Of a DNA stretch of 64,000 bases, positions 22,501 through 34,469 are shown piece by piece. A program made the position numbers and the translations under genes. The DNA comes from Heterobilharzia americana (lineage: Eukaryota > Platyhelminthes > Trematoda > Strigeidida > Schistosomatidae). The DNA lies in NCBI GenBank assembly GCA_944470555.2, contig OX104127.1, forward strand, positions 48,970,934 to 49,034,933, given 5' to 3'. Positions within the stretch are counted from its first letter, which is position 1; each line of letters starts with the position of its first letter. The notes below the pieces were generated by a model, which worked only from the letters and a program-made list of their open reading frames with translations, was not told the origin of the DNA and made no database searches.

Positions 22501-22895
22501 TACAGACATTCATCAACAATTGTCTACACTCGCCCATTACTGAAGATCAGGTGGCCAGAATAATAAGAATAAGCAACAAGAGACTCTGGCTGGCTGACGA
22601 CGAACCAACCAAGAACCCATCGCTCACTAAATATGCAGAAGGAAGTGTAGATGGATTGGGCATGCACTGTGAAGACGATTCGGAGACGTCATGAGCCAGG
22701 CTGTCGAGTGGAACCCAGAAGGGAAACGACGAGTTGAGCATCCGAGGTGAAGGTGACATGGAGGAGATCATGTGAGGAAGAAATGAGAGCTTCTGGGCTG
22801 TCGTGGGGCCAGGTCCAAAAGATTGGAGAGAACAGAGTGAAATAGAGACGTGCTACTGAAGCCGCATGTTCTACTAGAAACCCAAGGGACAAATA
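19572..22895 (+). mobile_element. RTE/SR2-like LINE copy 2, decayed
   Basis: Starts with the family's 5' end (ACCTCGCCTTG at 19,573) and ends in an AAT-rich tail. A 12-bp AATAATAAATTC occurs at both edges (19,560-19,571 and 22,896-22,907), although this overlaps the tail's own AAT pattern. The N-terminus reads MTPVGESLPSG from ATG 19,760, which may be the ancestral start. EN motifs include GTxxDVRTMFEP and an intact GSDH box; the RT catalytic box reads DFADDDLRL with an extra codon. Many indels and stops split the frame, including a frame break at the same place before the TIVEQS motif as in copy 1. Bases 21,868-22,676 form one arm of inverted repeat B. Confidence 0.85.
21868..22676 (+). repeat. 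inverted repeat B, left arm (809 bp)
   Basis: Reverse complement of 30,452-31,260; paired coordinates sum to 53,128 throughout, with two mismatches seen (near 21,875 and 22,662-22,668). The arm lies wholly inside RTE copy 2. Shared frameshifts, such as the break before the MMMTPKQQQQ stretch, occur in both arms. The spacer is about 7.8 kb. Confidence 0.95.
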
Positions 22896-23114
22896 AATAA
22901 TAAATTCACACTGCTCATACAAAATAAGTTTTCTTTCCTCCTTTTTCTTTTTCAATCATTTTACACTTGACAGATTAGGCAGTGGGCAAACTGATCCTAA
23001 TTTAAACAAATTACGCACTAAATGAATAAAGATAAATAGACTATGATGAATGCGTTTTAGCTTAGTATAAATTTGTCTATGGTTTATTTAATTTGTAGGT
23101 TAGTTGGGATTAAT

Positions 23115-23570
23115 TGATTGGTTTCAAGCTGGTATTTACCATGAAACGACATCAGTTGGAGACCCATTGGGAACCTCGGAGCTCTGGACAGCTGTTTCGT
23201 TCTAGTATGGAACTTCTCAGCAGCGTACATCCACCAACCTACCCCTCCAGGAGTCAAACTCAGGACCTTCAGGTTAAACGACCAGCATGTTATCATCGAG
23301 CCATTGAGTTGGAATCCAGCAGTCCATATTTCCCTACCTCTATCAGTTCACGATATAGCACGACCTCTATCCAATACTGTTGTTGAGTATCTATTCTCAT
23401 ATCCGACTCGGTTGACTCCATCGGTCACAACTTCTCATCAGAACTTTGGGAATTACCTCTCAAAGCGAGTCACTGGTCTCATACTAGGACGAAACAGCTA
23501 TCCAGTGCCCTAAAGTTTCCAATGGTTCTCCAACTGATAAAACTACATAATGAATACCAACCTGAAATCG
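23115..23570. repeat. inverted pair of hammerhead SINE ends
   Basis: A minus-oriented unit begins with TTTCAAGCTGGTATTTACCATGAA near 23,125. Its hammerhead at 23,181-23,227 reads CTGAGAA in place of CTGANGA. A plus-oriented end lies at 23,467-23,570, keeping ATACTAGGACGAAAC but lacking four bases (AGGA) of the CUGANGA box. The middle holds the longer repeat body shared with the 27.2-kb copy. Both ribozymes are inactivated, in different ways. Confidence 0.7.
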
Positions 23571-23792
23571 ATATCATCTATTTAGCAATTGTACCAAGTT
23601 ATCAATAAATACCATACACAAAATAAATGTAAGCCCACAAGTATACTTCAATTCTTTGCCGATTCTTCGTGAATGAAATCACAGAGTGAAACCAGGTCAA
23701 ATAGATTTTTGTTTCCTCTGTTAGTTGCCTTAATTTCCTTTCACCTAATTTAAGTGGAGTTCAGTCAACTTAGTCGTACTTTTCACCTTTAT

Positions 23793-23836
<44 letters not shown>

Positions 23837-26275
23837 TTATATATATATTCCTATGTCGAAAAAAAAATAAATGAATGAGCAGAGAGAAGAGAAAGAAAAA
23901 AGAAAGATGTATACTACACAGTAAGTACGCCAGCGACAACAATAACTTATGCGTTACTATGACAACACCACTTAATGTTGTAGGTTTACTTCGTGTTTGT
24001 GTGTACGTATCTACATACATTGGGATGAAGGTCATGATGCAGTAATCTAGGACAAAGATAAAAATCCTCTTTTCGTATTGTACACACTTTTGAGAAAAAA
24101 ATAAGGATAAACAATTGTTCGAAAAATACAACTAAACTTTTTTATAGGTGTGGAAATTGATATTGTCTCTATGTGTTCAATTCAACAACTTCACCTTTTT
24201 ACATTTATTATTTTATTTCATCCTCTTCCTTTTCTATTTATTTATTTTAATCAATCAGTCTCTTTCTTCGTGAAAATTAGAATAAAAGTTGACTAGATGA
24301 TGTGCAAATTAAACGATCAACAGATATATCACATCTATTTGCCTATTGTTACTGCTGCTTGCGCCAACCTAAAATCTGGATGCCTAGTCAGTTTCTTCAA
24401 CTTTAAAAGATTGCTTTATAGGACTGATTATTGTGTGTTCGATGTGAGGCATCATTTGATTTTCCTCATACATTCATTATCCACAGGCACCTTGAGCATA
24501 TGATTTAGTTAAAGTCATCAAAGCAGTAAAAAGCATATTGGATTGACTAAGAGGAGGGCGTCCACACGGTCGGCTGAACAGATCCCTGAGTATCTGTGCT
24601 TGAAAGGAAGTAGAATTCTAACCAGTACACAGGATTTCAGGTTGAAACCTCAAGTGCTTTCAAAATAATTCATGTTCAGAGAATTTCGGGATTACTGCGT
24701 TTCGTGGAAGTGACTGCAATAAAACGCTTTCAACCTGACCTTTGCATACAGACGGAGAGTGTGGTTAGTCTCTCACTCCTTTGGTGAACATAATTTCATC
24801 TTATTTCATTTTCACTTCCACAACATAACTTTATCTATTTATTACTATCTTTTTCGTACATTTCCTACCTTTCTACGATTAATTCTCGTACATGTAATAT
24901 GGATTATTAATAATTCAGTTGTACAAGTTGAGATTGTTGATTTCCTAATTTTGAAGTATCTTAAGTACATGATAATAATCATTGTACTTTTAGACTGTAT
25001 GTAGCTGAGGAGTGAGTATTCGTGAAAGGAAAATAATGATATCACTATATTCTGAAGATCTCCTCCTTGCTTTATCCAAATTAATCAAGAAATGCCTGGA
25101 ATTCCCATGAAATTGGAAAAGAGTTAGTTGGTACGCACTAGTGAAAATTTCTTGAGTAGTAGAACGAATCGCCTATTAATCACATCTTAACTATCAATGG
25201 TTGCTACAGTAATATTGAATGGTAATGAAAACTGCAGCTTTCAAATTCTATTTTACACTAGTTACTCTGATTCATTATTAGTTGTAAACTTAGGTGTAAA
25301 TGCAGGTATGTTGTACTCGAAATGCAAGTTACAAAGCTTACGGTGCTAATATGTAAACACGAAGACTGAGTACAGAATGAGGATAAGGTGGATGACAGAA
25401 GTGAACACCACTCTTCTCTACTAATTTGCTATAAGTGTTCTATATGTTTAATTATTTTCATGAAACCTGGTTTTCTCACCGTTGAGTAGCCACAAACACA
25501 GTGTAGGAATGATCTTTAAAATAAACTAGACATTGAGACAGTTAGCTACACGGTACTAAAAAACGGCCGTTATTTGTAAAATTTGTCAAACACAAGGGGT
25601 GTTAAATGCAATGAAAAGTAAGTTTTATCAGGAAGACATCACCAAAGTCTGCATTAGTTGTTGGGATCTTTTAGAACTCAGTGATCGAGATGACTGCCAG
25701 TCGAAAATCGGATCACTGTTAGACACCATCCCTTTCATACAAACAATCAAGCAGCTATTTGGACTTTTTCCCTTCCTTCTTTGTAGGGAACTTTTGCTGG
25801 ACAGAGCCCCCTAAGGGGGAGCAGACGAATAAACAGTTGTAGAAAAAGATAAGATTATGAGGTGAAATGAAAATAAATTCAAGACTTCATGATACAGAAG
25901 GAGATAGGGCTGGATTGTCTCTGTGCTATTGTCGCCCATTTTGCACCATATCGCCTAAATTCTGTAACTGCTTTGTAGACTTCAATCTTGCATCCTATAT
26001 CCCTGTATAGGCCTAATCTGACATTGAAAGAGTTTATGGGTTGGTGCCATGCTACCGGTATGGCTACTCCTAACTACCTCACAGGCTTCAGCTAGCATAT
26101 ATAGTACAACCTGACCTGGAATGTGTAACATATGCTCAAGCCAACTCAGTCAAATAATCGTTACAAAATCACAGACTAACTCTCTCTCCCTATCCTTGTT
26201 TTGACACTGAACTTCAACAGTATTCAAATCGTGGCTCTACCACACTTGAACAATGCTACAAAGACACGGTTAGTC
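23571..26275. other. no recognisable gene; (AT)n tract
   Basis: Contains an (AT)n microsatellite at about 23,795-23,829 followed by TTTATATA variants, and pyrimidine-rich stretches near 24,190-24,250. Frames reach 100 codons (23,829-24,131 minus), but that one is low-complexity. A 71-codon frame at 25,599-25,814 has a normal-looking composition and no recognised motif. Confidence 0.4.
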
Positions 26276-26280
26276 CGACA

Positions 26281-26860
26281 GAAGACAGGTTGATTATCGG
26301 GTTTTGACCAAAGATGTCTTCGTAGCGTTACTCGCATCTGACAGAATCACTCTGTGAGTAATGTTGAGGTCAGGCGAAGGACACTAGGCAAGATAGGGCA
26401 GACGACTGATGACACTGTGAACCTTGGTCAACTTGTTTAGAAATGTGCTGCGCATTCCGAAACACCGTGTAACTCAACGATGTTAGGGGAAGATGGATTA
26501 GGTTAGAAGAGGGTTCAGGTTAGCGAGACCAAGAAGTGACATCGGTTCATGAAGTCCATGATTGTTGGTCTGAGTCGTGTCACGAGATGTAGACTATCTG
26601 GATGGTGTTGGAGAGACGATAGAAACAAATGGTTGATGACTCTTGGTGACATGATTGGAAATCAGTCACAATGTCGCAGATGTATTCTTTTGCTGACATC
26701 TAAAGCTTGAATATTCGCGCTAACATTTATCTTCAAATTGTTTATTCTCTCACACTACTTTGTCTACTTTGATATCAGTCGTCTCCTATTCATCTATTTT
26801 GTATACTACTGTGGAGTGTGACAACTTGGAGGGATGCACTTATGTGTGAGGTCCTAGTTT
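26281..26860 (+). mobile_element. LINE family B 3' fragment
   Basis: Matches the tails at 8.7 and 41.2 kb through the phrases GTTGAGGTCAGGCGAAGGACACTAGG, GAGACCAAGAAGTGACATCGGTTCATGAAG and the UTR CTACTGTGGAGTGTGACA. The coding is broken by stops (for example after CTTGTTTAG). The end near 26,850 (TGTGAGGTCCTAG) shows the normal 3' continuation that the right arm of inverted repeat A lacks. Confidence 0.75.
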
Positions 26861-27194
26861 TATTTCTTCAGTCATTCAATTAATCAATGTCTTGCTGAAA
26901 AATGATAAAACTTGTTACAAATGCTCTTTTACTTTTGAGGAACTATAACTGAGTTTGGAAAGGAACTAAATTCTATTGTACGTGCGATAACTGTAAGTCA
27001 CTTACTTCATGTATATCTTAAGTTAGTAAGAATTCGGAAGAGGAAGCCTGATTAGCCAAAAAACAGGATAATTGGGTGGATAAAGTAACACTGAAGCTGA
27101 TTGAACAGCTAAGAACAGTAAATTCAGCTAAATCCCTAATGCTTCATTAAGAAAATGACTAAAATTCCTCTTTGACTGTGACATATTTTCTTGT

Positions 27195-27560
27195 TTGGAG
27201 GCTTCTGGAGTTCCATGGATTTCAAGGTAGCATTCACCACGAACTGATATCAGTTGAAGAAACAATGAAAACTTGGGGGCATTGCTTAGATCTTCCCTTC
27301 TCTTATGAGGGTATTGGACAGTGCACACCTACGATTCCGTCAGTGATAGAAACCTGCACCCTTAGGTGTGTGGCAAACAGTTTACCATTGAGTCACTGAA
27401 TCAGGAGCCAATGGTCTACGTTTTCCTATTTCCGTCAATTAGCGGCATGGCTGGACCATCATCTAATACTATTGATGAGTATTCGTTCCTATATTCGACT
27501 TACTAGATCCAACAAGTGACAACTTAGAGAAATCCATACAGAATCATTTCACTAATGAGT
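27195..27560 (-). repeat. hammerhead SINE family member, ribozyme lost
   Basis: The outer end GATTTCAAGGTAGCATTCACC and the body shared with 23.3-23.4 kb (TTGAGTCACTGAATCAGGAG, then the GGACCATC and ATTGATGAGTATTCG phrases) mark the repeat. The hammerhead part near 27,270-27,330 has been replaced or has decayed: GCACTGTCC-like traces remain but no CUGANGA or GAAA. A second end of the same kind starts at about 27,597 (TTGATTTCAAGATAGTATTTATC) and stops near 27,660. Confidence 0.55.
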
Positions 27561-27665
27561 AGTCAAGAGTAATTCAGTTTGACGGTTGGTCAGGATCGGT
27601 TGATTTCAAGATAGTATTTATCATGAACTGGCATCTGTTAGAGAACCACTGTAACAGAATCGTTC

Positions 27666-28735
27666 CATTTAAGAGGTGTGGTTGTTGAGAGTTAGCACGA
27701 ACTTTAACCATTCTTGTCAACATAACAACTCTGCTACATTAATTTACGAATACACCTGAAGAGATCTATCTTGATCTAATTGAAACAGGTGTTCAGAAAA
27801 TCAGATTAAAACTACATCCTATTTAGGTAATACATAACATTTTTGTACAGGTATAAAACAGTATCATTATTACTTTCCTTGTCATACACAAACACACACA
27901 CACATATATATATCAACACAACATTTCATAACGCATAGTATAGATAACTTTCTAGGTTACATTGTTCAATTTCACATCACTAGGCATCTTCAATATAAAT
28001 GGCATAAATTTCATAAAATATACAAGAAAGAAGTTTTTCTTTTGAATTTTTTTCGCTGCTACAAAATAACGTTGACATTTAGATATAATCAATCCATTCA
28101 TTTTCCCTCCACTTCTATGTACTTTCATATTAACAAAAAAAGGGTAAATGAAAATAAATCAACTAACTGATGGTAAGTAGAATTTAATTGGACATTGTAC
28201 ATAAACTGTACATATATACACATGTTATAGCTCGTTTCGTTAATCCTCATTGTAAATCCTTATAATTTAGTCAAACAATTGCTAAAGAAATAAATGAATA
28301 AGAATCAAATCGAGTCAAAAATGTTAAATTTTAGCTACTCATTTATCATTCGTACAGTCAAGGAGGCTATCTTAGCAGGTTAAAAACTCAAGTTGCCTTT
28401 TTTTCTTACCATGATTGTGCTTATTACACTGAATCAATTGTGATTTCACTCTACTGGTGGTAATATTAAATTTGATCAGTTTGTTCTTCATAAAAAGGTG
28501 AAAGTAGAAATGAAGTTGTTAAAAAGTTTCATTCCAACTACCTGTTCATCGCATACTTATACAATCTTCATTGAGTATTGAATCAAAAACATATTTCAAT
28601 CAGCTGTTTGAAAATAACTACAAATAATCCATATATTTCAAGTGAAATTGAACACTCTAATCTACGTACATTAATCAAAAATTATTTAAAACATCTGTTT
28701 TCACTAAACAATAAATCAAAAAAGTCTTTTTCCAG
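27666..28735. other. no recognisable gene
   Basis: AT-rich sequence with a short CACACA run near 27,890. No motif was seen in frames up to 85 codons; the frame at 28,578-28,835 overlaps the LINE UTR that follows. Confidence 0.45.
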
Positions 28736-29160
28736 TGGTAGACAGACAGATAAAATCAACGTAGAACCTTGTACACAAGTGCATACCCTTCAAGTTGCAA
28801 CATTTCACAGTAGTCCACAAAGAACAGGTGGGTAGAAAAAGGCTGACATCAAAACGGGAAAAGTTGTGTGAGAGGATAAATAGTTTGAAGATAGATGTTA
28901 GCATAAATATCTAACTTTTAAAAGATTGTCAAGGAGTGAATACATCTGCACCACTGTGACTGATCTCCAGTCATGTCACTAAGAGTCATCAACTACTGAT
29001 TTCTTTCGTTTTGCGAAACTCAACCAGGCACTCTAGATCTCTTCATACGGCTCAGATTAGCGCTGAAAAACTTCACAGACTGGTGTAACGCCTTAGTCTG
29101 GCCACTCTAAACCCTCTTCCAGCCTACTCCAACTTCCCCTAGCATGACATATCGAGGTTT
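28736..29160 (-). mobile_element. LINE family B 3' fragment (minus)
   Basis: On the plus strand AACGTAGAACCTTGTACACAAG and TTCACAGTAGTCCACAAAGAACAGG are the reverse of the family B 3' UTR, followed by the coding tail (ACATCTGCACCACTGTGACTG, reverse of the LDxLGDM-like segment). It is 5' truncated near 29,160 and interrupted by stops. Confidence 0.7.
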
Positions 29161-30204
29161 TGAATGATTTTCTTCAATCTTGAGAGTTAAATAATTCTTG
29201 TTGGGTAAGCAGCAAATTTTTCCTTTTGCTTTTATCTTGTGCTGGGTGATGATTGAAGGTAAACTGAAAATTTGGGTCACAAAAGGATTCAAACCAGCGA
29301 CTTTCAAGTTCGAGTTAAAAGTAATTAAATATATTCGCTCATATGTACTTCTGTTTCTATGATTTTTATTAGCAAACTATTGTATAATGGTGACGCTTTT
29401 CAAAAGTACTTTTGAAAGCATCTGATTTCTTTCATAAAGACACTAGTCGAATCAAACAAGACTGTTAAATTTAAATGTTTCAGAAGGGTAATTACTCATA
29501 GTTTCAGTGTATATCTTCAAAAGCTACATAAAATTTGAATAACTTCTTTAATGTAAGGTCATTTTTCATTCGACAGAAAAACTTGATAGGAAAAACACAC
29601 TTAGCTTTGATTGGCTCACCAAGATCAGTTCTTTAAGCCGGATCGATACCGTAGTGATCATGTTTGGTTGTTCAATGCCGACAAACCTATGATTTTTAGC
29701 CACAGCTATAAAATAATACATGATAATACCAGCTTGATGAAAACCTACTAGACCATTACTACTAGAACACAGGGTATTGAGTACAATTATAATAAAACGT
29801 AAACTTATTTTACAGCACTTACAATACTAACATGTATAGTCTTCCCAACTAACTTTTCTAAACAAATAAGTGGGTCATTTGAATTTCCGAAATAAGAGCA
29901 AATATTTCACTTCAGTGAACTTATTATATGCACTTACAAAATATGAAGAAAACAAACTTATCATTCGGTTAGTTCACGTCAACGAAATCACTGCACATAA
30001 TCTATGACTTCCTTATCATACACATAAGCTTAAAAAGAAACGAGAACACTAAATAAGTTTATTAATGGAAACCGTTTCGTGCTTATAATTCTTACTGTGC
30101 AACGATAATGAGACATCCAATAGCAATACTCCCATTCAGACCAGAACACCTATTACTAAACACAGCTTCGAAAACATTTTTCTTCAAAAAAAAATTTCAT
30201 AATA
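29161..30204. other. no recognisable gene
   Basis: AT-rich. A possible SINE scrap (AGGATTCAAACCAGCG near 29,285) is present. No coding signal was seen. Confidence 0.4.
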
Positions 30205-30239
30205 TCTAATCTTTTATTATAATTATTATTATTACTATT

Positions 30240-31276
30240 ATTACTTCTCCCTTTGGTACCTAGTGGAACATACACCTTCAGTAGCACGTCTCTATTTCAC
30301 TCTGTTCTCTCCAGTCTTTTGAACCTGGCTCCACGACTGCCTACAAGCTTTCATTTATTCCTCACACCATCTCCTCCATGTCACCCTCGGAAACCCAACT
30401 CGCGTCTCCTATTTGGCTTCCACTCGAAACGTGGCCTCGTATTCCCAATCGGTCTTCACAGTGTATGCCCAATCCATCTACACTTCCTTCTGCATATTTA
30501 GTGAGCGATGGGTTCTTGGTTGGTTCGTCGTCAGCCAGCCAGAGTCTCTTGTTGCTTATTCTTATTATTCTGGCCACCTGATCTTCAGTAATGGGCGAGT
30601 GTAGACAATTGTTGATGAATGTCTGTAGTTTGTTGGAAATGCCTTTGGTGACGCTCCAAGTTTCTGAACCATATAGCAGCATTGACTTAACATTAGTGTT
30701 GAAAATCCGGATCTTGTTCACGCTTAATGTTGAGTGCAGGGGATTGCAGCAGATCTCCACACTGATTTCAGGTTACTGAACACCTGTCTTGCTGTCTTTC
30801 CAATCCTGACTTTCACGTCCTCATCTGTGCTTGTGCCACCTGTAGTTGAAAGGATGTTTCCTGGGTAGGTGAAAAAGACTATTTCCTTTAGGCTTTTCCC
30901 ATTAATGGTGACTGTTGTTTGTTTTTGTTGTTGTTGTTTGGGTGTCATCATCACCTGTCTTCTCTGCGTTCACTTGAAAGAAGTCCTTTCTTCGCTGTCT
31001 CTTCTGTCAACTTGTTGGTTTTTGCCTGTAGATCTTCGAGCTTGTATGACACCAGACGTAAGTCATCATCGGCGAAGTCCAAATCTTCTAGAGTCTTTTC
31101 ATCGGTCCAGCGTATCCCCCTCTTCTCGCCCCTCATAGTTTGTTGTATGACCCAGTAGACCACAATCAGGAAGATGATTGGTGATAGTAGACAGCCTTGC
31201 TTTACTCCTGTCTTCACTTCAAAGGCATCACTGAGCTTTCCATTGTGAATCACTTGGCATGTAGCATTGTCAAATG
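30240..31276 (-). mobile_element. RTE/SR2-like LINE copy, 5' truncated, mosaic
   Basis: On the minus strand this carries the RT palm tail (GVKQGCLLSPIIF, DFADDDLRL) to the 3' end and an AAT-rich tail. Its 5' part (31,260 down to 30,452) is almost identical to copy 2. Its last roughly 210 bp instead match the 3' end of copy 3 at 43.1-43.3 kb and differ clearly from copy 2. A 9-bp TCTAATCTT occurs at 30,205-30,213 and 31,277-31,285, a possible target-site duplication. The nearest 16 bp inside it (31,261-31,276) could not be matched to the element. Confidence 0.8.
30452..31260 (-). repeat. inverted repeat B, right arm (809 bp)
   Basis: Reverse complement of 21,868-22,676. At 30,451 homology to RTE sequence continues, but to a different subtype with a 1-nt indel at the switch. 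At 31,260 it ends outright. Confidence 0.95.
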
Positions 31277-31285
31277 TCTAATCTT

Positions 31286-33115
31286 ACTAACATAGTCTCA
31301 ACAGATCCCTTTGAAAATGCTTTCTATTTTTATAAAGGTATTTTTCAAAATCATGCAAATATCTCGAGAAACTAAGGACACATTCTATAATTTGTTCAGG
31401 TTCTACGGTTATAAACCCATGAGAATAGGTGAAATACGATAGTCAAAGTAAAGTATGGTGTAAAACTATTTCAATATCAAAACAGTCAGTTTTGTTGATA
31501 GGTGAAGGTGGTTAGGGAAAGGAATGATAAAGTCCACCACCAGGAGAGTTCTCTCATATCTAGTAGATACCCGACATCAGACCAAGGTGGATTAAGCCTT
31601 TTCTGTGATATATTGTTCTGCCTGGAATCTTCCCAAAGGGGCACGACTATGCGTCTTATCCATAAGTACCAACGCAAGAAAACCTGATCTATCTATTCAT
31701 AAGAAATATGTATAAATTAGCTTTGTCTACCTTGACCCACAATAGGGTCAACACGTCCCTTATGAATTTGCCTATCACAAGGTTCTGAAGGTCCTGAGTT
31801 TAACCTGTGTGAAGTTAAGAGTGAACACTTCTAGATAGTCCTATACCACAACGAAATATTTCTTCAGTGCTTTCAATAGTTTTTGCTGCTATTTCAGTTA
31901 AATATAATCGATAGCGTTGATTATTTACACCTTGTCCTCAAGTTATCGAGGTTAAACTTATCCCAAACGTAAATCAAGATGAAACTAATTTTCAGAACTG
32001 AGTATACATGTTGCATTATCTTAATCAGCATAGCCAAAATGGATTAATGATCAGATTAAAGGTATGTAGAATTTCATCCAAAATAAATTATTGAAGGGTA
32101 AATGAAAAAAAACTGAAGATAAGAGATTAGAATTGACATTGTTCACTATGGACGGTGAGGAATAGGACCACTAGACATTTCAGTTCATACCACAGTCCTG
32201 TGAACACTTTCATGAGGTTTATTTTGATCTTATAAACAAAATAATCTACGTAACTTTAGTGTTGTTGCGCTCCTTCAGCCAGATGGTGATGCATTCATTG
32301 TCGTATGAGCCATGCAATCACCCTATTTGAATTTCGATTTGAGTTTAATTAGTCTGTAAAATGAAAGGTCTGATGAATAAACCATTCAGCCTAAAAAATG
32401 TCACAGCAAGCCTCTTTTTTTATCTGAGCCCTAATTCTTCACCCCCACCATCTCAAAATTTGCATAATTTATCCAGAATAATTTAAATTGGGGATAAGGT
32501 ATGCTTGTTAAAGATAGATATGTATATTCATCTGTTTGATTTCAGGGTCGTTTGTTTCGACTGCTAATGATGAAGAGTGTTTGAACAATTGAAGATGTTG
32601 CATAGATAGGTATCGCCCACCAGCTGTAATACAGTTTTGATATGTACATTTTTCACCAAGAATGCTGATATTAGGGACTGTTTTATCTTTGTCCTAGTGT
32701 AAAGCGCAGCTTTCAATAAAAGGCTAATCACCTTAGCTTAGAAAATAATCCGTTGAAAAGAGTGAAATTCCACTTTTTTTCTCATTTCGTCTACTACGCC
32801 AATTTCCAATTCCATTGAAATAAGTGTTAGATATCCGTTCACAAGGATGAAGATGAACATTTCTTTGTACTTCAGAAGACGTTATAAAAAAGCTAATTCT
32901 ACACATATCAAAACTAACATGACACTGTTCTCCAAAGAAAATATTCACTCCGCAAAAGTTTAGCAGTACACAAACGAGACATCACCAATGAACTAACAAA
33001 TAATAAAATAACGTTAACTGAAGGTATTTACATCGATATATGGACTTTATTGACTTCAGAATCAAAATTTAGCCTGATAGGGTTGAATAAGTTGAGCATT
33101 AGATAAATGGATCAT
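31286..33115. other. no recognisable gene
   Basis: AT-rich sequence with short frames only. The frame at 32,733-32,948 (minus, 71 codons) has a reasonable composition but no motif. I looked here for the next NCX exon and did not find one. Confidence 0.4.
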
Positions 33116-33119
33116 AAAT

Positions 33120-34215
33120 GAAATATATTTGTAAGATCCCAAAAAGGTAGAAAAATAAATCTCTGATATTTCACGACTTCGTGGAAGCCACTTCTTCAGA
33201 CAATAAAATTTATACAAGTTATCGTATATTTAAATGGTAAATAGAAACAAATCAGACCACGTTGTTCAAACATGATAATAATATGGGAATAAATGTTATC
33301 GCTATCGGTTATTAGTCCATGAGTGAGTTCAAGGTGAATATGCGAATGTGTGCATATATATGAATGGGTGTGAGAAAAATGCTATGGATGAGAAAACCAG
33401 TTTGTTTATATGTGTATGTACTTTTGTTTTGATCAATGTGTGCAGAGTTACCGTCCAAGTGGACTCGATAGTTAGGCCTTCCTTTCTGCTGAGTAAATTA
33501 GGATTCAACATGATGTGAAATACCTCAGCTACCTGCCTTTCTGTGTGGTTTGAAAAATCTTTTTGAATAATTTGAATATTTTTAGTATCAGTTTTGTGAC
33601 TACGATGATGGCATGGACAGCGATTACCGATTTGATATGTAAATTCTCTATTTCAACTTGATTATTCAGGGGTAGTTTCGGTTAGCTTGAACCTTCTTTG
33701 GCACGAATCAGGATCTTTTGGGATGGTTCCCCAACATAATAGGCATCACAATCGACACAGGCTAATCTGTAGATACAATTCTGTGCAGAGGTAAAAAGGA
33801 TTCTATCTTTTAACTGAACTAAAGGATTGTGTTTGTTTTCTTATAGAGGGTTCTAATTCCGTGTTTTCTCAAAATCCTTTGTAGCTCTTCAGTTTTACCT
33901 TGGCTGATTGGTAAAACTGCTGTACTAATCCAGGACTCACCATTCGATTTAGTTCTTGAACTCTTATGCTCATAGTGTTTAATCTTTTGGACGATATTCT
34001 CAGGGTAGTTGTTGGAATGTAGTACATCTGTTATGTTTCTTACTTCCATCTGCCTGTCGTCCTCTGTCTTCCCGTGTTATCCCTATTTGCTATCTAAACA
34101 TCCGATAACTTGTACAGGTTTTATTTTTGAACAAGTGACTTCCATGAAGTCGCGAAACGTCAGGAATTCATTTTTCTACCTCAATAGGATTTTAAAAATA
34201 TATTTCACATATAAA
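33120..34215 (-). mobile_element. short Penelope-like element with inverted ends
   Basis: On the minus strand an RT-thumb/linker stretch (SWISTAVLPISQGKTEEL, 33.8-34.05 kb) runs into a GIY-YIG endonuclease piece, CIYRLACVDCDAYYVGE near 33,740-33,790, whose key Tyr and Gly are present. The 3' end at 33,120-33,200 holds a repeat (AAAAATAAATCTC, CCTTTTTGG) with a hammerhead-like motif. A second copy of that repeat, in the opposite orientation, lies at about 34,130-34,215 beyond the 5' truncation. Penelope-like elements are known to carry such terminal repeats and hammerheads. The catalytic RT core is missing. Confidence 0.75.
33165..33200 (-). ncRNA. hammerhead-like motif of Penelope-like terminal repeat
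   Basis: The minus strand reads CTGAAGA, then AGTGGCTT-CCACG-AAGTCGT, then GAAA. Stem II can form seven pairs including three G-U. One extra A sits between CTGAAGA and the stem, so the core is not strictly canonical. The inverted partner near 34,128-34,165 has a better stem (GTGACTT/AAGTCGC) and GAAACGTC but has lost CUGA. Confidence 0.45.
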
Positions 34216-34469
34216 GATCATCAACAAACTTCGTACAAAAGGCTTGTTTATTATTGTATTCCAACCCATCATGATTTCTGTCAACTAGCCCGCCATGATC
34301 AGTGATTAACAAGATTTCCTCGTTAATCAAGTGAAGGAGTGTCTTTCTTCTAAGTTTTACGCAGTTTTATTAGCTGCCGTAAAAAGTAAAACTTTTAGTT
34401 ATCAAAGGGCTTTCAAATCGGGTTCTCTACTATTTTTCAGGCCGCTACCTTGACTTAATGGTTGGGCTT

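Noticed and set aside
32733..32948. Candidate next NCX exon on the minus strand
   Set aside because: Composition is plausible, but there is no match to the expected CBD2 continuation and no phase-compatible acceptor was found.
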